Positions 1 through 10,708 of a stretch of 64,000 bases of DNA are shown piece after piece (the first letter of the stretch is position 1; each line of letters opens with the position of its first letter). The DNA comes from Paracyclopina nana (taxonomy: Eukaryota > Arthropoda > Copepoda > Cyclopoida > Cyclopettidae), in contig JAGUCH010000009.1 of assembly GCA_019096065.1 (NCBI GenBank), positions 630,001-694,000 on the forward strand, given 5' to 3'. A program made the translations under genes and the position numbers. Below the pieces are notes generated by a model that saw only the letters and a program-made list of their open reading frames with translations, had not been told where the DNA came from and did no database searches.

Positions 1-134
1 ATTAAGGCCCTTAGGATTTGTAAGGCATGCGAAGTTGGCCTTGAGCAGACCAGGTGGATGCAAGATTGGTTCTTGGGCTAGAAACGGAAATATTCAGCTG
101 AATGCGGCCCGAAAAGAGGCAATTGTATGGTCTT

Positions 135-372
135 TAAAAGTGGGCACTTTTTTTAATCAAAAGTGACCACTTTCTTAGTTAAAAATGACCACTCTTTAAG
201 TTGAAAGTGAGCACTTTTTGAAAGTTGAAAGTGACCACTTTTTGAAATTTGAAAGTGACCACTTTATGAAAGTTGAAAGCGACCACTTTTTGAAATTTGA
301 AAGTGACCACTTTTTGAAATTTGAAAGTGACCACTTTTAGAAATTTGAAAGCGACCACTTTTTGAAGTTTTG
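135..372. repeat. 24-bp tandem repeat in nompC intron 3
   Basis: Roughly ten imperfect copies of a 24-bp unit containing GAAAGTGACCACTTTTT lie in the intron that follows the ankyrin exon. On the minus strand the unit keeps a frame open as an 8-residue repeat (KSGHFQIS-like), which is a by-product of a period divisible by three. The rest of positions 1-585 shows no exon. AGTGGTC-type words persist to about 580. Confidence 0.85.
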
Positions 373-585
373 AACTTTTTGAACCGCCACTCAGTGGTCA
401 ATTGAGTATTGTGAAAGTTGTATGATTTTGGATGAAAGGGCCACAAGCATGGGTAACCAAAGTGGTCCCATTTTCACCAAACCATCAAAGAGGCCACGTT
501 TTCAGCAAAACTGAAAAGTGGTCCCATTATTTAAGGCGGTTAAAAAAAGTGACCACCGATCAGTGGTCCATAAGTGGTCATTTAC

Positions 586-786
586 CCCTCCTGGTCCGGT
601 GGGGTCGGCCTTTTTGGCCAGGAGCTGTTTGACGGTGTCTTCCCGCGAATACATTGAAGCTAGGTGCAATGTGGTGTACTGTTCTTTGTTCTTGGCATTG
701 ATGTCACAACCAAGCTCGATCATTCGGTCAATGAGCAAAGTTCGATTCTCCATCGCAGCGTACATCAAAGGCGTATTTCCAGTGAC
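586..786 (-). CDS. nompC (TRPN) exon 3: first ankyrin repeats
   Basis: This 67-codon exon encodes the first two ankyrin units of a TRPN-type mechanotransduction channel. Visible motifs are TPLMYA, IDRMIELG, then TTLHLAS and MYSRED followed by KQLLAKKADP. The run TPLMYA...DRMIELG...MYSRED is the signature I recognise from the start of the insect NompC ankyrin spring. The exon starts after TTTGCAG (AG at 787-788) and ends at GGAGGG|GTAAAT. Both ends are in phase 0, matching the two upstream exons. NompC normally has about 29 ankyrin repeats and six membrane segments, so most of the gene lies to the left of the window. Identity is strong by motif order but was not searched. Confidence 0.85.
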
Positions 787-1370
787 CTGCAAACGCAAAT
801 GTCCCGTTCATCTACAATACCTACATTTATGGAGTCTTTTTTAGATTTTCATTGTTTAAAATTATTTAGGCCCAGTTCATATGCTACATAACGGTAAACG
901 ACGTAACGGAAACTAAGATCATAATTTCTAAACAGTATAACATTATAAATCATGAAAAAATAATCAATGTTTTCCCCTGAACTGATGAGATTTTTTAATT
1001 TAAAGCTTTCTTTATACTTATTACACTTCAAATTCAAATGTTATCAAAATTGCAAAAAATAGAGTTTTTAAAACTCTATTTAGTAGATGAACGGTGCCTT
1101 AGTACCACGTTTCAGCGGAGTCAGCTGCCATAAAACAAATCACAAAAAGTAATTGTGATGGCTCAGATATTGATTCTCCTGCTCTCCATCCAGTGAAATT
1201 ATCTAGAAAGTTCCTTGACAAAAACGGAGCAAGAAAAGAGCCTAAAATTCTCTTTAGAATCCAATTCTATGAATTTCAAACACACAAGCTAAGTAAGGAG
1301 TAAAGTGAACTTTACATCTTAAAGTTAAAGCTTTCTTAAGTTCTTAAGTTAAGACTCAATGAGGACTCAC

Positions 1371-1631
1371 ATTGTCACTTATTCCACTCAAAGGTTGCTT
1401 AGCTGTTGATCCATCTTCGACTGCTCTTTCCAAGGCTTTTAAGGCGGATTCGCAACCAGTCCAATCGCCTTTTTGTGCAAGCACCAAAATTCGCATAGAA
1501 TTCGCATTCGGTGGTCCGGCTACAGATGATGTCTTTTTGTCCTTTTTCTCTCCTTTTTCTCCTTCTTTCTCAGCCTCACTCCCCTTCTTCGATGGCTCAT
1601 CTTTGACCTCTTGCTTTGCATCTTTCTTCGA
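1371..1631 (-). CDS. nompC (TRPN) exon 2: pre-ankyrin linker
   Basis: This 87-codon exon is bounded by CAATTTCAG|TCG upstream and GACAAT|GTGAGT downstream, both phase 0. Its first half is a Lys/Glu-rich low-complexity stretch. Its second half contains the segment MRILVLAQKGDW, then ESALKALERAV and QPLSGISDN. That order (a short helix pair, then a PL-G-D turn directly before the first ankyrin repeat) is what insect NompC has just ahead of repeat 1. It joins in frame to the ankyrin exon at 786. The opposite strand is also open (1372-1635) but has no coding character. Confidence 0.8.
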
Positions 1632-1679
1632 CTGAAATTGTAATTAAACATTCAATCAGCCAAGTTTACCTAGTTTTGG

Positions 1680-2085
1680 CAAATTAAGTACTCATGACAA
1701 TTTTAAGTACTTTTGACAATTAAAGTACTTTTGACAATTAAAGTACTTTTGACAATTTTAAGTACTTTTGACAATATAAAAGTAATGCTGACAATATAAA
1801 AGTAATGCTGACAATTTTAATGTACTTTTGACAATTTTAATATACTTTTGACCATTTAAGTACTTTTGACAATTTAAGTACTTTTGACAATTTTAAGTAC
1901 TTTTGACAATTTAAGTACTTTTGACAATTAAAGTACGGTTGACAATTTGAAAGTACGGTTGACAATTAAAAAGTGCTTTTCACAATTTCAGTACTTTTCA
2001 CAATTGAAGCACTTTTTACAATATAAAAGTACTTTTGACAATATAAAAGTATTTAAAAGTGCTTTTTGACAATATAAGGGCTCTA
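1680..2085. repeat. 18-bp minisatellite in nompC intron 1
   Basis: About twenty imperfect copies of AAGTACTTTTGACAATTT run in tandem, with variants such as AAAGTACGGTTGACAATT and AAAGTAATGCTGACAATA. Isolated copies recur near 2655. The unit contains TTGACAAT, but there is no reason to read it as a promoter in an animal intron. Confidence 0.9.
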
Positions 2086-2230
2086 CTGTGTAAAGGCACC
2101 AGGGGCAAAGGCATTATGATTAAAGGCTCCATGATAAAAAGCACGCTGCTTAAAGGCATAGTGGGCAAAAGCAACATTGATAAAAGGCAACTTAACTAAA
2201 ATGGCACTGAAAGAAATGGTATCACAAATT
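2086..2230. repeat. Degenerate AAAGGCA repeats in nompC intron 1
   Basis: A short array of 15-20-bp words around AAAGGCAC, AAAGGCAT and AAAAGCA directly follows the 18-bp minisatellite. It resembles the AAAGGCAAATGTC array at 8.2-8.4 kb. The remainder of the intron (2230-3599) has no feature I can support, apart from an acceptor-like site near 2970 followed by an open plus-strand stretch. Confidence 0.55.
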
Positions 2231-3599
2231 TATTTGTCTGTTTGTAAAAAATCTGACAGCAGAATTAGCATTTACGCCGACATTTTTGAGAAATGATATT
2301 TGATTGGTTGATTGCTGAGTGCCAGGTCTGGGGAGTTGTGTTGTCAGTCCAGACAAGTTTTCCTGTCAAAATTAGCAAGTCAAGGTTGTCACAGATCCTT
2401 TTCCTAAATGAACTTATGAGCTAATGGCTTAAGCATGATATCATAAGTGACCTGGTCCAATGTCACTCCTGTTTCGTATTTCCCTTAATTCTTCACCAAA
2501 TAGTGACAGCCTGCCGTTGGTTTCCATAAGATTGGAGCTTTGCACAAAAGAGGTTTTGCTCAAATTAGGATCAGTTGGAGGACTAGGATCAGACGGATCA
2601 GGAAGTATACTTGTGACAAGTTGTGTACGTTCGACAATTCAGTTATTTATGACAAATTAAGTACTTTTGACAAAATATTATTTAACCAACTTATGAGTAC
2701 CCTAAACAGTAAACAACTGTAAAAACACCTATGCTATGAGTTTTTAGGAACCTTTAAAGGCTCTCTTTGGAAAGTTTGTAGAACAATTATGTAGGCTTGG
2801 CCAGGATTGACATTTTTAAATACTTTTGATAGAATCTTCGTTTTTTAGCACTGTTACAATTTTGAGCATTGTAACTTCTTCAACTTTTCATAAAATATAT
2901 CACATCATGAATGGAAGCTGGGCTTTTTATCTGCCAAGTGGCCATGAGCAGTTTTCTTGCTCTTTTTACAGGGAATATTGAGGAAACATTTATCCAATAA
3001 TTTTGTGCTCGATGAAGGAATAGTAAAAAGAGTTGGCCTACTTTTATTTGCAGCACATCTTTTCGGACCAAACGAACCGCACAAAAGCAGAAATGTTGGA
3101 AAATTTGGCTTTTTTATAGTATTTATGTGGAATGAAAAAAAAATTTCATCAATAGCAATATTTCTCATAAATTGATTCTAGAAATCTTGGAAGATAAGTG
3201 ATAAAGCTATTTAACAAATCACATGTTAAATTAGGGTGTGTTCATCACATCTTTTGTAGGTCTAAAGCAATAATGGCAATAAAAGGAAAGTTGCTGTTTT
3301 CTTGCTGCTTTAGAGGGTGACCCAGAAAAAAGTAGACGTTGAACTAGGTTAAGCGGAAGCCAAATTGATAAAATCTAAAAAGGTCAACAAAATATGCCTT
3401 TCTTTGCATTTCCTTTTGCCCATAAACTTGAAAAAGTTTCCAAAACGGAAATTCTCAAATGAACTTTATAAAAAATAAATACATTGAAAACTGAGCTGAG
3501 ATTGCTGAAAGTGCTGAGACCACAGTAAACAAGATGAGAGATCTGTGAAGCTGCTGAGACTTTTGACCGCTGAAAATGACTCAAGCTATTGCATTTTAC

Positions 3600-3911
3600 C
3601 TCAACAGCTGATGGCTCAGCAGCGTCAGCTGTCTTGCTCAGTTGACCCATTAGCTGATCCTTGACCCGTGCGCCGACGGACTTCTTTTGGTCGATTTCCA
3701 TCAACTTTGAGGCCAGCTCTTCCACTGATGAGGCATCTTTTGAGACTTTTTTGGTACTGTCTGGTAACTCTGGCGGATCTGGCATTTTTTCACCCTCCAC
3801 CAATTTTTGAGGCGGATTAATTGTAATTTTGAGGTCGACCTCTGACCCGAAATGTTTTTCGGCATTTTTGGACGGTTTTTTGCCGGTATTTTTCGGGTTG
3901 TTGGACGCCAT
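3600..3911 (-). CDS. nompC: nompC (TRPN) exon 1 with start codon
   Basis: This first coding exon encodes the cytoplasmic N-terminus of the putative NompC channel. The ATG at 3911 follows AAACA, a good animal initiation context, and the exon ends at GTTGAG|GTAAAA in phase 0 after 104 codons. The product begins MASNNPKNTGKKPSK and is rich in Lys, Pro, Asp and Ser, with no transmembrane or signal segment, as expected for the disordered region before the ankyrin spring. Intron 1 (1632-3599) carries minisatellites. Sequence conservation is weak in this exon. Its assignment rests on splice phase and on joining cleanly to exon 2. Confidence 0.75.
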
Positions 3912-4150
3912 GTTTGTTTGGCTTTTTCTAGTGATTTTTGGCTGTAAGAAAAGGAAACTTGTTAAATAATGGAGTTTTAAATATTTTTGTAAAATTGCGC
4001 TGTAGATTACAAAGTTAAAGGTACCTCAATATTTTCTTGGCATTTTTTTCATAAGCTTTCTTCTGTAGCGGAGAAAATGTTTGACTGGCGTCGACTTTTG
4101 CTCTTGGTTTGATTGTCAAGCTGCAAGGTGTGCACGTTTTCCAGCCAATT
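3912..4150 (-). promoter_or_regulatory. Putative spliced 5' leader of nompC
   Basis: Just upstream of the exon 1 ATG is an acceptor-like CCTTTTCTTACAG (exon side at 3941). At 4025 there is a donor-like ATTGAG|GTACCT. Together they suggest a non-coding first exon at about 4025-4150 and a short 5'-UTR intron. The proposed leader carries a short upstream ORF beginning in the TTATGAAAAAAATG stretch. No TATA box or initiator stands out. Transcript data would be needed to confirm it. Confidence 0.35.
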
Positions 4151-5127
4151 TCGTAAACTACATGCAGTACTCTACCATAATACTGCTATGAGTATGTATT
4201 TTCTGCTACAGGGCTTTAAAATTAACTCAATGATTAGCTTGGAGTAACTATTTGACCAAAAATTCACTTTTTCTCTGAAATCATGAGCTTCTTGAAAACA
4301 GAAGATCTTAAGCAAAAAGTTAGGAAAAGTATTTAAGAAAATAGAGTCAAAAACTTAATAAAATTGTTTTTTTGCAAACCAAACCAATTTTTTAAATCAA
4401 ATTGTTTTCTATAATTGAATAAGTGCTAAAGTTGAGCAAAAATGAAATTTGAGAGAAATAAAGCAAGTTTTATGAAACATTACAGATGAACTTTGTGTGC
4501 CATAATTTCAAGTTTTTTTAAGCAACACATTTTAGGTAAAGTACAGTAAAAATCAAGTCCAATACGCCTAATTTTCAAGTAAACTTAGAATCCAAGTTTC
4601 AAGTCAAATATAGCTGAATTTTGTTGAGATTGCCTAGATTCAAAATGTGATGTTACGATATTTTCCAAAAATGAAGTATTAAAGTATGCAGAATATAATT
4701 AGCACCGTTGTTAACCTTAAAGCCCTATAAGCTTCATTGAAGATTGCTTTCATGGGTGAGGTCACGCTTTTTTTGCTTGGGCCCCATGAAATTATATGGT
4801 ATAGTGTAATAATAAATGTGCACTTTACCAGCCACCAACAAATCACTGACTGAAAAAATCCAACTATGGATCAAACTGAGATTGTCATCTGGACACACCA
4901 AAAAACAAATCAAGTGAAAGCTGAGTCACGACACTTTTCAGCCTTTTGGTCGACTAAAGCACAACTAACTGTGGCATAGATGACCACACCTTTCAAAATT
5001 GCTATGTGTGCTAGAGTGCAAATTCTGTGGTAGCATTAATACTATGCACCAAGCCAAAAATGACCTAGATGTTTGAAGTGTTCCTTCATTTAGTAAAAGT
5101 TTACTTCAGTTCAATAGAAGAAGAGAT
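4151..5127. other. AT-rich stretch without recognisable gene
   Basis: I see no coding exon, RNA gene or repeat array here. The stretch lies upstream of the nompC leader and could hold its promoter, but nothing specific identifies one. Confidence 0.5.
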
Positions 5128-5148
5128 TTGCCAGGAACGGCTCATAAT

Positions 5149-5779
5149 AACAGAATGACTTACAGTCATAGAATGACTTACAGTCATAGAATGACTTACA
5201 GTCATAGAATGACTTGCAGTCATAGAATGACTTGCAGTCATAGAATGACTTGCAGTCATAGAATGACTTGCAGTCATAGAATGACTTGCAGTCATACAAT
5301 GACTTGCAGTCATAGAATGACTTGCAGTCATAGAATGACTTGCAGTCATAGAATGACTTGCAGTCATAGAATGACTTACAGTCATAGAATGACTTACAGT
5401 CATAGAATGACTTACAGTCATAGAATGACTTACAGTCATAGAATGACTTGCAGTCATAGAATGACTTGCAGTCATAGAATGACTTGCAGTCATAGAATGA
5501 CTTGCAGTCATAGAATGACTTGCAGTCATAGAATGACTTGCAGTCATAGAATGACTTGCAGTCATAGAATGACTTACAGTCATAGAATGACTTGCAGTCA
5601 TAGAATGACTTACAGTCATAGAATGACTTACAGTCATAGAATGACTTACAGTCATAGAATGACTTACAGTCATAGAATGACTTACAGTCATAGAATGACT
5701 TACAGTCATAGAATGACTTACAGTCATAGAATGACTTACAGTCATAGAATGACTTACAGTCATAGAATGACTTACAGTC
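5149..5779. repeat. 18-bp minisatellite, about 35 near-perfect units
   Basis: Thirty-five tandem copies of ATGACTTACAGTCATAGA alternate in blocks with the single-base variant ATGACTTGCAGTCATAGA. One unit has CATACAATG. Eighteen is a multiple of three and no stop occurs in three of the frames, so 226-234-codon ORFs of six-residue repeats appear on both strands. These are artefacts. Each unit contains the near-palindrome ATGACTTACAGTCAT, so single strands could fold into serial small hairpins. TGACTTACAGTCA also resembles paired half-sites for bZIP proteins, which is speculation. Confidence 0.95.
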
Positions 5780-6540
5780 ACTCCCGGTCATTGAATGATT
5801 CCCAGTCACTGAATGAAACAGTCACTGAATGACTCGCAGTCAATGAAAGACTCCCAGTCACAGAATGACTCACAATCAATGAATCAACCACATTCACTAA
5901 ATGACTCACAATTACTTAATGCCTCAGTTGCTTATTATCTAGCACTCACAAGATGACTCGCAGTCAATAAATGATTCACAGTCAATAAATGACTCACAGT
6001 AACTGAATGACTCCTAGTTTCTGAATGAAATACAGTCACTGTATGACTCCCTGTGACTGAATGACTCACTGTCACTGAATGACTTCTAGCCACTAAATGA
6101 CTCGCATATATTGAATGACTCACATGCAGTCATTGAATGATTTCCAGTCACTAAATGACTCACAATCAATGAATTAACCACGGTCACTAAATGAATGACT
6201 TTCAGTCAAAGAGTTGACTCTCAGGGTGATTGTAACTAAAAGATGAGTGACAGTTACTAAATGACTTGTTATGACTGAGCGACTTGCTGGCACTGAATGA
6301 ACCATAGTCACAGAGTGACTCGACTCGCAGCCATGTAATGACTTAAAGTCACTAGATGATAGTAATTGCCTATCATTAAGTGTCCCAATTTCACTGAATG
6401 ACTAACTGTTACTGAAACTGCCTGACTTGCTGCAACTAAATAAGCCATAGTCACCAAATGATTTGCAGTCACTAAAAAAGTTACAGTCACCTAGTGACAA
6501 GCAGTCACAGAATAGCTAGAAGTATCTGAAACAAAACGAT
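5780..6540. repeat. Degenerate continuation of the 18-bp minisatellite
   Basis: The core array decays into diverged units of the form CACTGAATGACTCACAGT over roughly 750 bp, with the period kept near 17-19 bp but with many substitutions and indels. The sharp contrast between the homogeneous core and this tail suggests that the core was recently re-amplified from an older array. Confidence 0.8.
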
Positions 6541-8165
6541 AAGAAGGATTCACTGAAAGGCTAACAGTCACCGAAATGCTAGCTTCTTTCTCAGAAGGTC
6601 TTCGTTATATGTCACCTAGTGATGACCTTCCATCCTCTCCTTGAGACCAACATTGCCAAATGCTTAAGCTGTCTCATATCACATGCCATATGTCAATAAA
6701 TGACTAAGTGTCTCATTTATTAAATAATTAGCTCACTCAGTCACGATAAGCCACTAGCTACTTAAGATACTTCTATAGCAAATGTCTCAGTCTAGTAGAC
6801 ACTTTTACCAAAGCTTTTAAAAAATGGAATAAAAAGCATTTAAGAAAGCCATTTATGTTCCCGTGAAAATTGCATGGTGAGTCAAGGCCAGGTATTTTTA
6901 TGGTAAATCATGAGTGTTGTTTCCAAATCTTGCGTGATCAAAATGACGTGTTTGTATATTGGCTCAAAAAAGGTTCCCCCACACATGGTGTCCCATAAAC
7001 CTTGGCCTCCCATAAAAATACAATTTGGAAGTCCAAGCACAGCAAGCACTAATACATTTTCAAATTTCCGACATTTTCTGATTTAGACGTTTCTGTTTTT
7101 GAGCACATCTCTTTGGGTACATTTATTTCAATTTACCAATTTCAATTTTGGTCACCTTCTAAGTTGCACATTGTGCATTAATGATGTTTCCTTTTGGGAC
7201 ATATTTGCTTTGCTTTCATTTTATCATTTTTATGTGCTCTTCAAGTCAGCTTCACTCGAAATGCATTGCATGCCATTTCGACGGAAATTTGCCAAAATTA
7301 CGTCTTTAATTGGGCGCAATCAATTACTTCAAGGTTAAGTCATAAATTCGGGTAAAAGCCTGCCAATTTCAGAAAAGGGCAACACATTTAGTAGCAAACG
7401 TGATTAATGTTTGCGCATGGTTTTAGCGAGTCATGAAAGCAATCACCATAAAAAATCATCCCTGATTAATATCAGCTCAAGATAATCAGTCTTCTTCACC
7501 CATGCAATGTAAACAAAACAATTTTGGTGATCAGGACTTATTACATTGGGCACACGAAACGTTACGTCTCAATTTCCATATCAGAGCAGCCATGGTTGTT
7601 GGTACATGTCCCATGAGACTTGACCTTAATTTGGTCCAATTTTATGGTGTGTCAGCTAGTAGCTTGGTGGTGTGACATTATTCATACAACATTCGGAACA
7701 ACACGTTGATCCATTTTTAATAGCGCCATAACTTGATTGGCATAAGTTGTGATCACCAAACTTGTTTTGGTGTCAAAACATGCTTAAGTCAAGCAGATTT
7801 TTCAGGGATGCAATTAACCGAGGCTGAGAATTGCATGTTTTTTGATTAATCGAGGAAAACCATGAACGCCTCAAATGATTAATTGACATACGACCCAGGT
7901 ATTCTTCTTTGCAAAATTAAGGGCCTTTTATTGCCACATTGAAGAAATGCTCCTGGTCTTGGATTGAACTTTCCATGTGCCAAAATTAAAGTTGCAAATG
8001 CAATGTTTTGGCCCAAAATGACCAAAAGGCCAATAAATGATTGAAACGGCAAGTTTTCGGAAAAAAACACAATCATCAATTGTGAGAGTGCCCAAAAACG
8101 CGTACATCCAAAACAGAAGCTTTCTTTATTGGCAAATATCCAATTAGGCAAATGGTTATCAACTG
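6541..8165. other. Non-coding stretch, nothing recognised
   Basis: This is AT-rich DNA with short ORFs that lack coding character on either strand. No splice-bounded exon, RNA gene or terminal-repeat structure was found by eye. Confidence 0.5.
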
Positions 8166-8169
8166 GCTA

Positions 8170-8445
8170 ATGTTTGAAGGGTAAATGTCCCAAAATGGAA
8201 AATGTTAGGATAAACAAATGTCCCGAAAGGCAAATGTCAAAAAGGCCATTTCCCAAAAGGCCGTTGTCCCAAAAGTTCCAAAAGGCAAATGTCACAAAAG
8301 GCAAATGTCACAAAAGGCAAATGTCACAAAAGGCAATGTCCCACAAGGCAATATGTCCCATAAGACAATGTCACAAAAGACTAAGTCCCTACAGGCAAAG
8401 GCCCTAAAATGCAAAAATCCCAAAAGGCAAAAGTCTAATTCAAAT
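8170..8445. repeat. AAAGGCAAATGTC tandem repeat
   Basis: Around fifteen imperfect copies of a 14-15-bp unit, AAAAGGCAAATGTCAC or AAAAGGCCATTTCCC, make up this array. Open frames across it are repeat by-products. A similar word is found in nompC intron 1 at 2.1 kb. Confidence 0.85.
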
Positions 8446-8772
8446 TGTGTCTAGACAGTCAAAATGTCACCCAAAAAGGCAAAAAGACAAGTGATGTCCC
8501 ACATGACACAATAATACCCAAGCCATGAGAGTTTTTGAGAAGCTAAACAGTCTAAGCACTTATTAATTACTTGAAAACTTTTGTCAATTAAGCATTCAGC
8601 CATGACAGGTAGGGGAAATAGAATGACAAGGTATACATTCATCAAACTTCACCAGCCCCCTTTTTCGTGATAAAAGCTTTTAGCAATGGTTAATATGCAA
8701 AAGTTGATAGCCATTTTTTACTTCCTAAAAAATAAAACTGAGGCAACTTTTTGATCGTTTTTCTTTGCTTAC

Positions 8773-8892
8773 CAAAAACAGCTTTTCATTTTCCTGCTCC
8801 ACCGTGATGGCTTTACTTTCCACTTTACCATACCAGGGTGTTTCATTTTCCATTGGTCTCAAAGCTTCGCCAGTGGCAGCGAATTCAACGCA
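8773..8892 (-). CDS. Possible orphan coding exon
   Basis: A 40-codon open stretch runs from an AAAG acceptor-like site (8893-8894) to TTTTTG|GTAAGC, a good donor, at 8773. The translation contains ATGEALRPMENETPWYGK and ends in KLFL. It reads like ordinary soluble protein, with balanced charge, unlike the noise ORFs around it. I cannot name the family or find neighbouring exons. The acceptor lacks a convincing pyrimidine tract. It could be an exon of a larger minus-strand gene or chance. Confidence 0.3.
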
Positions 8893-9676
8893 CTTTGTAA
8901 GTTTGTTTACAAAAACAACCAGCCTGACATTTTGCTTATATCTTGATGTATCAGTTTAGCCCAAGCCCAAAAAAATAATATTATCATTATTATTAATGCA
9001 TATTAAAATGGGAATACAATTTCGAGCCTCGAAAATTATCTGATTTAGATGTAGAAAAATGACATAAATATGAAATATGTTATTCTGTTGGCAAAGGTTA
9101 AACGCCTGAAAATAATTTGTCCGCTTCATTGCACAGGTTTTAAAGCATTGGTCATTTGCTTACGGTGTAGTTACTTTTTTCGGATTTGCTAAAAAAAAAG
9201 ATGGCGCTCCGATTCTTTTTCACGACTAGTTTTTCGCGTAATCGATATCATTTGGCTTTTGACTTTTTTTAAAACGAAATATTTGGCGTTATATTGCCGA
9301 GAAACGAGAGATTTTCTGACTTTTCCAGAAATCTCTGCAGGGTTACTTGCTTTTCTTGCACAAATTGTCCCACAACATATCCAATTATTACTCAATTTGC
9401 CCTTTAAACGGCTACAAAAGTAGATCAATACTTGCTTTAAAAAAATTAAAAGACTAAAAAATAGCTGTAAAGTAGTTGAAATAGCATCAAATCTGTTCGC
9501 TTCAAAAATTGGCTTAATTTTTGTAAGCCTCACTTTGAAGAGGTTGCAAGAAATAAAAGTCATTCTTGCGCACTTTGTCCAAGAAAATTACCATAATTTT
9601 CTATGAAAATAAATTGTAACTATAAAGAAAATGTCTATTTAGTTCAACAATTGAAACTCAAAACAATCACTCGCTC

Positions 9677-10242
9677 TCTTGACACAAAAAATAATGAGTG
9701 TTTTCCTCCAGCCCAGAGGTGTATAATCCTATTACTATTAGCTGCCCCCCAACATTTCAAGCATTGGCTAAAATTGAATTTAGGAAAGTTTTTTAGGCTT
9801 GATTTTTGCAAGATATGCCTTAAATTTTGCGATTCGCTTTATTGCAGAGAGCGAGCGTGAGCTCATCAAAGCTGAACCAGAGGTCTCCAGTCGACCTAGG
9901 TCTAGCCCACCATGGCCATGTTTTTGCAGCGCTCGCAGTTTACTGCAGTAGCTATTTGACCCAGCTCCTAAGCTTAACCTTCGTAATCAAATTTAATGGC
10001 TCAGAGGTAAAAAAAAAAACAATTGGCGATGGAGATCTTTACTCGGAGGTAGAGCGTCGGCGCGCTATCCGGGTGTCCTGAGTTCGATTCTTGCTACCTC
10101 CTTCCTTTTTTTCTATGATATTCGAATAAAATAGATGGCGCAGAGATCAAGTGAGGCATAATGATCGTTATCCATCTGTAGGATGCATAATGTTCATTAT
10201 CCTCCTCTAGATCAAACAACAATGAAAAATCGTGGAAATTAT
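9677..10242 (+). mobile_element. Composite tRNA-like/hairpin element, copy 1 (truncated)
   Basis: This copy begins inside the terminal hairpin (GACACAAAAAATAATGAGTG) and passes through GGTGTATAATCCTAT and TACTATTAGCTGCCCC. It then continues through the shared body (CATTTCAAGCATTGGCTAAA, GATATGCCTTAAATTTTG) and a tRNA-like block, and ends near GTGGAAATTATAG. Compared with the copies at 29.3-30.6 and 50.0-50.7 kb it lacks half the hairpin and the far terminus. It has an A-rich insertion in the A-box area of the tRNA-like block. Confidence 0.8.
10035..10105 (+). repeat. tRNA-like Pol III block of composite copy 1
   Basis: GGAGGTAGAGCGTCGGCG is followed by GTCCTGAGTTCGATTCTTGC and a CTTCCTTTTTTT tract. 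The spacing and words match a box A, a box B (GAGTTCGATTC) and a Pol III terminator of a tRNA-derived sequence. It is not a functional tRNA gene: the acceptor stem does not close and the same block recurs in each composite copy. Confidence 0.6.
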
Positions 10243-10708
10243 AGGGAAGCGAATCGGTGATTTTCACTGTTTTTCGGAGGTCCGCTCAGTGAACGTGACG
10301 TCATGATCGCGTGAGCGAAGTTGACCCGTACCTCAAAAGTGTTTCAAATTGTTGGAAATAGAATCAGGTCAAAAGAGCCAACATTTTAGACTATTTAGCC
10401 ACTTTTTATAAGTAATGCCATTCTGGGAACACTTTTGATTGATGCATTGGCTTGCCTAAAAGCCAGCCCGAAATTAGCAGAAATATTGAATTTACCAGCA
10501 AAATATGGGCAAATTACAATAAAATATGTACTTTCTACCCCCAAGTTCAAGTTATGCTTGACAAAATCACTCCATGTGAAAAAAACTGATTCATTAGAAA
10601 TTGGAGGTCTGAAGCAGGCAGCGATCGGACCTCCAAAATGTTGCATAATTCGACGGTACGATAGATATGGTATATTTTTCTTTGACTAAAAGATGCAAAG
10701 TAATTATA

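Noticed and set aside
5149-5779. CRISPR-like array
   Set aside because: There are no spacers. The 18-bp units are directly adjacent and variants are point changes, in an animal genome with no cas genes.
5101-5832. Three overlapping ORFs of 226-234 codons with six-residue repeats
   Set aside because: They exist only because the 18-bp repeat has a period divisible by three and no stops. No start context, splice site or non-repeat domain supports a protein.
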